A stretch of 64,000 bases of DNA from Streptomyces xiaopingdaonensis (GTDB lineage: Bacteria > Actinomycetota > Actinomycetes > Streptomycetales > Streptomycetaceae): assembly GCF_000262345.1 (NCBI RefSeq), contig NZ_AJTQ01000063.1, positions 48,844 to 112,843 of the forward strand. Direction: 5' to 3'. Position numbers and translations under genes: made by a program. This document shows positions 58,914-64,000 of the stretch, piece after piece. Below the pieces are notes generated by a model. It saw only the letters and a list, made by a program, of their open reading frames with translations, was not told where the DNA came from and made no database searches. The stretch's first letter is position 1, and every line of letters starts with the position of its first letter.

Positions 58914-58938
58914 GTAGCGCTCCGGAGGATTGCGGTTC
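58914..58938 (-). promoter_or_regulatory. ECF-type promoter of the immunity operon (site 3)
   Basis: On the minus strand GAACC (58938-58934), 15 bases, GCTAC (58918-58914), in context CGTGAACCGC and followed by GTAC, exactly as at site 2. Confidence 0.82.
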
Positions 58939-59116
58939 ACGCCCGATGTGCGTGAAAGATCCGCTTCCCTGTGCGAGGCGTCGGCAGGACTGCCAGGCGA
59001 CTGCCAAAAGGGCTGCCATCGCAGGACATGGGGGCAGCGGGGGTGCGAGCGTCAGAACGGCGTCGTTGGCCGAGTACAGGTCGGATGCCGTCGTGCCCAC
59101 CTACCGGGAGGAATCC

Positions 59117-59425
59117 GTGAAGACGCTTCGCAGGGGAATCGCAGCAACCACCGTCGTACTCGCTCTCGGCGGCTTCGTCGCGCCCGCGGCGGCGGCCGCC
59201 GAGCAGGCAGCGGGCGCGCCGTCCAGCAGCGTGGCGGTGATGAGGACCTGGCACGCGACGGTGCAGTGCCAGATCGTCCGGATCAGCGACAACAACGCCA
59301 TCAGGTACGAGCGGGCGGACGGGAGCGGCAACACCAAGGAGAAGGCGAAGAAGGCGGCCGAGCGCAACATCCACGTGCCCAAGGGGCACTACAAGCGGCA
59401 CTGCGACGTCAAGCGGTACTGGTGA
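59117..59425 (+). CDS. Small secreted basic protein, function unknown
   Basis: 102 residues with a clear signal peptide (GIAATTVVLALGGFVAPAAAAAE, cleaved around AAAAA-E). The mature chain of about 75 residues is rich in Lys and Arg and has two Cys (CQIVR and HCDVK) that could bond. No family recognised. GTG 59117 with GGGAGGA ahead. It follows the immunity operon divergently and lacks the GAACC-N15-GCTAC element, so it may not belong to the cluster. Confidence 0.75.
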   Translation: MKTLRRGIAATTVVLALGGFVAPAAAAAEQAAGAPSSSVAVMRTWHATVQCQIVRISDNNAIRYERADGSGNTKEKAKKAAERNIHVPKGHYKRHCDVKRYW

Positions 59426-59453
59426 GCTGAGGGAGTTCGCCTCCCCGTTCGGC

Positions 59454-59491
59454 GTGAGGGGTCGGCCCGCGATGGCGGGCCGGCCCCTCAC
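59454..59491 (+). terminator. Terminator after secreted protein gene
   Basis: 17-bp stem (59454-59470 and 59475-59491) with one G-T wobble and a 4-base loop, 29 bp after the stop. Confidence 0.85.
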
Positions 59492-60103
59492 TGCGGCGGG
59501 TTGCCGTTGCGCGCTACGAGGAACGCGATGAGGCTCCGCCCGAGCGGCCAGGCACGGCATCACGCTGCACTGCTCGCTACCGCACCTCCTCAGCGGGAGT
59601 CGCTTCGCCAGGCGCTGCTTCGCCGATCGCCGTCGGGTGCCTCCAATCCGCCTCGCGCCGGCCCGTTCCACTTGACACCGCTTGGAAGGATTCCTCCCGG
59701 CCGCTGACGATTCACACGCTCCGGGCTCATCGACCGGTCCTTCCTTCGCCCGCCCTCGAACGAGCCCCGTTCCCCTGCTCCGCGGGTTGCGTTTCTTCAC
59801 TCGACGGTCTGCGGCGCTGGAAGGTTCGTCCCGCGATACCCGCAGCACTGCCGTCTGCTGCGACTCGCAGAAGAGTCTGGCCAACGGGTTGCCCACGGGC
59901 GCGGTGCCTCCGGCCCGCAGGCGGGCCTCGCGATTCTGCCGCTGACGGTCTCCGCGGTGATGGCCCAGAGCTGGGCCCGTATCGAGCAGTCGACCGGAAG
60001 GGACGGCGCCGAGCCTCTGCCATCCGCCGAGGCGGATGGGCGCTCGCGGAAGCCGGCCTCCTGCCCCCGTCCGCTTCCCAGCGGGCGTGTGGTCCTGGCG
60101 CCG
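59492..60103. other. 612 bp without a recognised gene
   Basis: No frame gives a familiar domain or a ribosome site. It may be decayed sequence; the translations look like noise (Arg/Ser/Pro). Nothing else noted. Confidence 0.55.
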
Positions 60104-60436
60104 TCACAGGAGCCCCGCAAAGTGTTCCCTGAGCCGGAGGCCCGAGACGGCACCCACGAGGGAGGTGACCGGCTCCCCGTCCCGGAAGCCGATCAGTGTC
60201 GGCATGGCGAGCACCGAGTAGTCGGACTGCGTACGAGGGTTGGACTCCACGTCCATGGTCAGAACCTTCAAGGCTCCTGCTCGTTCAGCTGCGAGCCGGG
60301 TGAGCACCGGGAGCATCATCCGGCACGGAGGACACCACGAAGCGGTGAATTCGACGAGGACGGGGACGGGGGAATCGATCACTTCCTTCTCGAAGTCGGC
60401 GTCGGTGACGGCGAGCAGGTCGGCTGTGGCTGTCAT
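60104..60436 (-). CDS. Thioredoxin-like protein with WCPPC active site
   Basis: 110 residues of thioredoxin fold: VPVLVEFTASWCPPCRMMLPVL, VLTMDVESNPRTQSDYSVLAMPTLIGF with cis-Pro. The active site is CPPC rather than CGPC, which shifts redox potential toward a weaker reductant in studied proteins. ATG 60436 overlaps the MerR stop by 4 bases, so the two are one transcript. Confidence 0.9.
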   Translation of the reverse strand: MTATADLLAVTDADFEKEVIDSPVPVLVEFTASWCPPCRMMLPVLTRLAAERAGALKVLTMDVESNPRTQSDYSVLAMPTLIGFRDGEPVTSLVGAVSGLRLREHFAGLL

Positions 60437-60927
60437 CGCTTCTCCTTGTGGGGAACCGGGAGTCGGGGCGGCGGGGTCGCTTGCGCGGAACGGTCCGGTG
60501 AGGACGGGGAAAGAGGAAGGCCGGTGCCGGTCAACATGCAGGCAGGAACGTTGCCTTCCGGCTCGGACGGTGCTGGATGTTCCTCGGCACGGCGGAGACG
60601 GTCCTCGATCTCCTGGCGCACGGCATCCAACCGAGCGGTGAGTGAGTCGAGTTCGGCGAGCTTGCTCCGGTAGGCGTCGAGCGAGGCCGAGCAGGCGTCT
60701 CCCTCGGTGTGCCCGGCCTGCAGGCAGTCGAGAAACGGCTTCGTCTCCTCCAGGCCGAAGCCGACCTCCCGCAGCACGCGGATCTGGAGGAGTTGGAGCA
60801 CCGCAACCGGGTCGTAGGTGCGGTGGCCCAGTGCGTCGCGGCGGGAAGTGAGGAGTCCTCGGGACTCGTAGTAGCGCAGGGCGCGCGGGGTGGTCTCGGC
60901 GAGGTGTGCCAGTTGTCCGATGCGCAT
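60433..60927 (-). CDS. MerR-family regulator
   Basis: 164 residues. N-terminal HTH MRIGQLAHLAETTPRALRYYESRGLLTSRRDALGHRTYD is canonical. Two Cys in FLDCLQAGHTEGDAC lie 11 apart in the effector region, suitable for metal or thiol sensing. A long helix and a Pro-rich C-terminus with one more Cys (PACML) follow. ATG 60927 is the start. It controls, by inference, its own operon with the CPPC thioredoxin. Confidence 0.88.
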   Translation of the reverse strand: MRIGQLAHLAETTPRALRYYESRGLLTSRRDALGHRTYDPVAVLQLLQIRVLREVGFGLEETKPFLDCLQAGHTEGDACSASLDAYRSKLAELDSLTARLDAVRQEIEDRLRRAEEHPAPSEPEGNVPACMLTGTGLPLSPSSPDRSAQATPPPRLPVPHKEKR

Positions 60928-60972
60928 CGGTCCTCCAGCGGGCGGGACGTAGTGAGGTCTTCGACGCTAGGG

Positions 60973-60990
60973 CTTGACGTCCACGTCAGG
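60973..60990 (-). promoter_or_regulatory. MerR-type operator/promoter
   Basis: Inverted repeat CTTGACGT (60973-60980) and ACGTCAGG (60983-60990) with one mismatch, centred about 55 bp before the MerR start. On the minus strand TTTGGC and a CTAGCG/TAGCGT hexamer flank it at 20-21 bases, the long spacer that MerR proteins compensate. Confidence 0.6.
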
Positions 60991-60999
60991 GCCAAAGCC

Positions 61000-61071
61000 T
61001 GTGGATAACTGGCGAGTTGTGGGTAAGCCGCTCACCTCGAGGGGTGGTCCATCGGCTCAGCTTGTGGATAA
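61000..61071. other. Cluster of three DnaA boxes away from oriC
   Basis: Minus-strand TTATCCACA at 61000-61008, TTACCCACA at 61018-61026 and TTATCCACA at 61063-61071, the first and last perfect matches to the E. coli consensus. They lie 40 kb from oriC and next to the MerR operon promoter. They may titrate DnaA or make that promoter DnaA-responsive. Confidence 0.65.
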
Positions 61072-61486
61072 CTGCCGTCGAGTCGCCGGGCCCTTCTAGG
61101 GTCGACGGCATGGAACCCAGAGCGACTGCTGCGGTGCTCTCGGTGAGCACACGAACCAAGGCGATCGAGCACGGCAAACCACCGGAAGGCCGCGGGACTT
61201 GCCTGCTCGCCCGGAGCCCCGGTGCGACGCGCACGCCGGCGCATGAGTACGGCGTCCCGTCCGCTCGCGCGGCCGGGCAATCCCCGATCCGGGTGGCCGG
61301 CCACGCCAGGGTGAATCGCACAGCTCGGCCGCCGCCCTCTGCCGCCTCGTCTTGGGACAGCCGAGGCCTTACTCGAGCCGATCGAACTTTCACTCGACGA
61401 TCCACTCCCGTCGAGCCGTGACGCCACCCCTGGGAGCGTCGTTTTTCCGAGCATCCGTCCGAACGGGCAGCTTTTCAGGAGGAGTT
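61072..61486. other. 415 bp without a clear gene
   Basis: An open frame (61110-61421) starts MEPRATAAVLSVST but has no domain I can name and no ribosome site. Near its end are an inverted repeat (61393-61399 with 61409-61415) and GACGC/GCGTC followed by GTTTTT (61420-61446), a possible terminator. Confidence 0.5.
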
Positions 61487-61969
61487 GTGCGTACACGCCA
61501 AGTCGTTGTCGACTCTCATCTGCTATTCGAACGAGGCGAGCGGGTGCTGTTGGGCAGGCGCTCCCGGTACGCCGCTCGACAACCAGGGGTGTGGCAACTG
61601 CCCTCGAGCGTCGTCGTCGGATAGAGCGCACGCAGCAGTGCCGTGCGTCGAGCCGCAGAGGGCATCGGAGTCTCCGTGCAGGCGGAGGAGTTGGAGCTCG
61701 TCCACCTGCTGCATGTCGCAGGAACCGAGTCGGCGCACGGTCGCGTCGAGTGCGTTTTCCGCGTACATCACTGGAGCGGGGAACCCTCGCTGCGTCCCGG
61801 CGACGGTCGGCGAAACGGCACACCGTCGGAGGGGGACGGTGTGCCCTGTGCAGAACTCGCCTGGTGGCACAGGTTGTCGCTGCCCGGGCAGTTGACGTGG
61901 TCCGCCGGAGCAGCACTGGAGGGCATCGCCTCCGGTTGGAGCTACACGGACCTCGGATGGACGGCATGA
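61487..61969 (+). pseudogene. NUDIX hydrolase pseudogene
   Basis: Starts at GTG 61487 with an excellent AGGAGGA. VRTRQVVVDSHLLFERGERVLLGRRSRYAARQPG is a normal NUDIX opening up to WQLPS. Then the frame hits TAG at 61622-61624 inside the expected NUDIX box, and the same frame resumes as AVRRAAEGIGVSVQAEELELVHLLHV to LGWTA. The glycine/glutamate core of the box (GxxxxxExxxxxxxREUxEE) is lost. So the enzyme is broken by a stop plus loss of catalytic residues. Confidence 0.8.
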
Positions 61970-62130
61970 GTGCCGCACTCGTGCCGGGGAGAGAAGCAGA
62001 GCACGTCCGGTCGTTGCCCGCGTCCGCGCTCTCGGTCGGAGAGGCAGCTTCGCGCCCGATCGGCCTCTCTGTCCTGCTGCAACGCGACGACGGCCGCGTG
62101 CTGCTCCTCCGGGCGGTCGACGGCATGGAC
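61966..62130 (+). pseudogene. Fragment of a second NUDIX-like N-terminus
   Basis: ATG 61966 overlaps the previous stop. About 50 codons read MSAALVPGREAEHVRSLPAS and later GLSVLLQRDDGRVLLLRAV, like the first strand of a NUDIX fold, then lose identity and join ABC-transporter sequence. I read this as a deletion junction. Confidence 0.45.
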
Positions 62131-62870
62131 GGCGGCGGTCGGTTGGCACCTTCGGCTGTCCGGGGAGCGAGGCGCGTCCGGCCCTCAGGGACGTGTCGCT
62201 CACCATCCCGGCGGGGAAGGCGGTGGTGCTCGCAGGTGAGAACGGCTCGGGGAAGACGACGCTGGTGAAGCTGCTCGCCGGTCTGTACACACCGCAGCCC
62301 GGGCGCATCCTCGGGGGCGGAGTGGACGGGCGGAGGCCGATCGCTCGTCGCTCGTCACCCAAGTCGCCACAGTCAACCAGGACTTCTACCGCTGGCCGTC
62401 CGCGGCAAGGGCCAACATCGCCCTGGGCCGTCCCGAGGCAGAACCGACCGAGCGGCGCCTCCGGCAGGCCGCGGTGCACGGCGGCGCGGCCTTGTCCATC
62501 TACGGGTTGCCCCCCGCGGGTGGACACGCTCCTCGTTCGAGGCTTCCGAGGCGGTCAACAGGTATCGGGAGGCGTGTGCCAGAAGATCGGAATCGCACGG
62601 GCTCGTTGTCGGGAGGCGCAGCTGCTCATCGTGGACGAGCCGACCGCGGCCCTCGACGCTCGCGCCGAGCTCCGCGTCTTCGACCAGATCCGCCGCCTCG
62701 TCGACCGAGGGCAGACCGTGGTTCTGATCGCCCGCAGGCTCGCCTCGTACGCATGGACGACCTGGTGTACGTCTTCGCCGAGGGAGGCATCTACCGACGG
62801 CTGTACGACCTCCGGGCCGCCCGGTTCGCGAGCCCGGCGGAGCAGCCAACGGCGGAGGCCGAGACGGTGA
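62131..62870 (+). pseudogene. ABC exporter nucleotide-binding domain, frameshifted remnant
   Basis: Pieces of one NBD lie in alternating frames: PALRDVSLTIPAGKAVVLAG with Walker A GENGSGKTTLVKLLAGLY; then, in another frame, VNQDFYRWPSAARANIALGR and RRLRQAAVHGGAA; then VDTLLVRGFRGGQQVSGG and Walker B LLIVDEPTAALDARAE; then MDDLVYVFAEGGIYRRLYD in the other frame again. At least three frameshifts, and no membrane domain is found upstream. It resembles peptide-type exporters. Confidence 0.78.
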
Positions 62871-62879
62871 CGGGCGACG

Positions 62880-63440
62880 CGACGATACTCACGCCGACGA
62901 ACCGGATCTCGGCCAGGGCGACTCCCGGCGACAAGTGCCCTGCCGTCCCACGCCAGGACCCGGCCGGGAGAGGGAAGCGCTCACAACTGCGTCTGTTCCG
63001 GAGCGGGCACGCCATGATCCTGCCGCCCGAGCCCGGACAGCCGAGGCGCGTGCGGGCGCCGCGCGCCCGCACGCGGTGCCTCGTCGCGCTCACGTGTGCC
63101 CGTAAGGCGAGGGACTCCTCGAGCCTTCGGCGGCCTCCGTGCGTTTCTCAGCCGACAAAAGAGGGGTCATCAAATACCGGTGGTCACAAGGAAGTTGGAA
63201 GAACAGGCCGGCTACACGCCTTCGCGCGTCGCGGCCGACCAAGACGAAAACCCGTTCCGGCAAGCCAGATGTACAAGCCTCACTCAATGGAGTGAGCAAT
63301 ACGGAAGGACACCCCTGAGCCGGTGTCAGTGCTGCCTATGCTTGCGGGCCGCACATACCCGTATACCCGCGTATACGGCTCGGCCCCACCCAGTAGCCGG
63401 TGCGCTGTGCGCCCGGGCGTGCCCCACTCCAAGGTCCCTC
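62880..63440. other. 561 bp upstream of STAS gene without a clear gene
   Basis: No domain in any frame. The only structured element I see is the GTATAC repeat at 63359-63378. Confidence 0.5.
63359..63378. promoter_or_regulatory. Inverted repeat CCGTATAC-N4-GTATACGG upstream of STAS gene
   Basis: Perfect 8-bp arms with a CCGC loop, about 62 bp before the STAS start. GTATAC-centred repeats are common operator forms, but no regulator can be named. Confidence 0.5.
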
Positions 63441-63863
63441 ATGGCATCCAAGGCATCCCCCGCCGACCGCGGGGGCCCGTTCCCGCTCAGCCCGCCGCCC
63501 GTCGTGCCCGGCGGCGCCGCGGGCGCCGTGCGCGTGGTGACCTCCGGGCGTCGGGTCCTCGCCGAATTCCTCGGTGAGATCGACCTGTTGGCGGTGGTCG
63601 ACGCCGCTCCCAGGCTCGCCGACGCGCTCAGGACCGAGCGGCCTTACCTCACCGTCGATCTCCGCCCCGTCACGTTCATCGACGGCAGCGGCCTGACGCT
63701 CGTCGAGGAGCTCCACGCCCGGGTGACCCAGGAGCAGGGCGAGTACGTGCTCGTCTGCGACGACCCGAAGGTGCTGCGGCTGCTGGAGATCCTGGGCCTG
63801 CGTTCCCTCCTCGCGCCGGTTTCCGCCCCGAGGCTTCCGGAGGCCCGCCCACCGCACCCGTGA
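63441..63863 (+). CDS. STAS-domain protein (anti-anti-sigma-like)
   Basis: 140 residues. After a Pro/Gly-rich N-terminus of about 30 residues, the STAS fold follows: RRVLAEFLGEIDLLAVVDAAPRL, YLTVDLRPVTFIDGSGLTLVEEL and LLEILGLRSLL. The phosphorylation-site region DGSG has Ser in the expected place. Such proteins release a sigma factor from an anti-sigma kinase. No kinase or sigma gene is adjacent in this window. ATG 63441 has AAGGT 6 bases ahead. Confidence 0.85.
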   Translation: MASKASPADRGGPFPLSPPPVVPGGAAGAVRVVTSGRRVLAEFLGEIDLLAVVDAAPRLADALRTERPYLTVDLRPVTFIDGSGLTLVEELHARVTQEQGEYVLVCDDPKVLRLLEILGLRSLLAPVSAPRLPEARPPHP

Positions 63864-63958
63864 GACGGGAACCGGCGCCGCGGACGCAGGCCAGAAGGCG
63901 GCCCGGCACCGGATCGGGCCGGCATCGCGGAACGCAGCAGGCAGAGGCGGCAAACGCT

Positions 63959-63995
63959 GCGGGGCGGGACGGGCCTCAGACCCGTCCCGCCCCGC
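63959..63995 (+). terminator. Terminator after STAS gene
   Basis: 15-bp perfect stem (63959-63973 and 63981-63995) with a 7-base loop, 96 bp after the stop. Confidence 0.8.
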
Positions 63996-64000
63996 CGCAG

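Noticed and set aside
61110..61421. 103-codon frame starting MEPRATAAVLSVST
   Set aside because: The opening faintly recalls MOSC proteins, but nothing further supports it and no ribosome site is present.

Overview
The window is a high-GC actinomycete chromosome segment that spans the replication origin. GTG starts, 4-base start/stop overlaps, parS sites of the GTTTCACGTGAAAC type, the gene order around dnaA, and the sigM-rsmA-trxB-trxA-parB-parA-rsmG-jag-yidC-yidD-rnpA-rpmH-dnaA-dnaN-gnd-recF-gyrB-gyrA run all match Streptomyces or a close relative. No IS element, CRISPR array or rRNA operon is visible.

Layout. 1-9.6 kb: tRNA CCA-adding enzyme (cut by the left edge), a DUF6049 surface protein, the lipid II flippase MurJ, a membrane pseudokinase, and the ECF sigma factor SigM with its anti-sigma RsmA. 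9.7-17.7 kb: thioredoxin reductase and thioredoxin behind a SigR-type promoter, then the leftward operons for ParAB, RsmG, Jag, YidC, YidD, RnpA and RpmH, with parS sites between and inside genes. 17.9-30.8 kb: dnaA, oriC, dnaN, gnd, recF, a DUF721 protein, gyrB, gyrA and a DUF3566 protein. 30.9-38 kb: tRNA-Ile, a RibD-like reductase followed by a degraded tRNA-Ile 3' half, a DLW-39 miniprotein, a von Willebrand factor A pair, a Ser/Thr kinase with an HTH protein, and tRNA-Ala. 38-43.1 kb: a malonate uptake and catabolism operon (madLM, matBA) with a divergent GntR regulator.

43.9-58.9 kb holds the main accessory system: a complete-looking class I lanthipeptide cluster. Its 56-residue precursor has a 24-residue core that differs from planosporicin at only three positions as I recall that sequence. 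Around it are LanB, LanC, an ABC exporter pair, a conserved companion protein, an ECF sigma factor with a membrane anti-sigma, a second three-gene ABC system, a lipoprotein, a LuxR-type regulator and a LanEF-type immunity transporter. Three near-identical promoter elements (CGTGAACCGC, then 13 bases, then GCTAC, so GAACC-N15-GCTAC) stand before the sigma gene, the three-gene ABC operon and the immunity operon. They define a likely sigma regulon. The precursor operon lacks the element and probably depends on the LuxR-type regulator.

59-64 kb: a small secreted protein, a MerR-thioredoxin pair, three DnaA boxes within 72 bp far from oriC, decayed NUDIX and ABC-transporter genes, and a STAS-domain protein.
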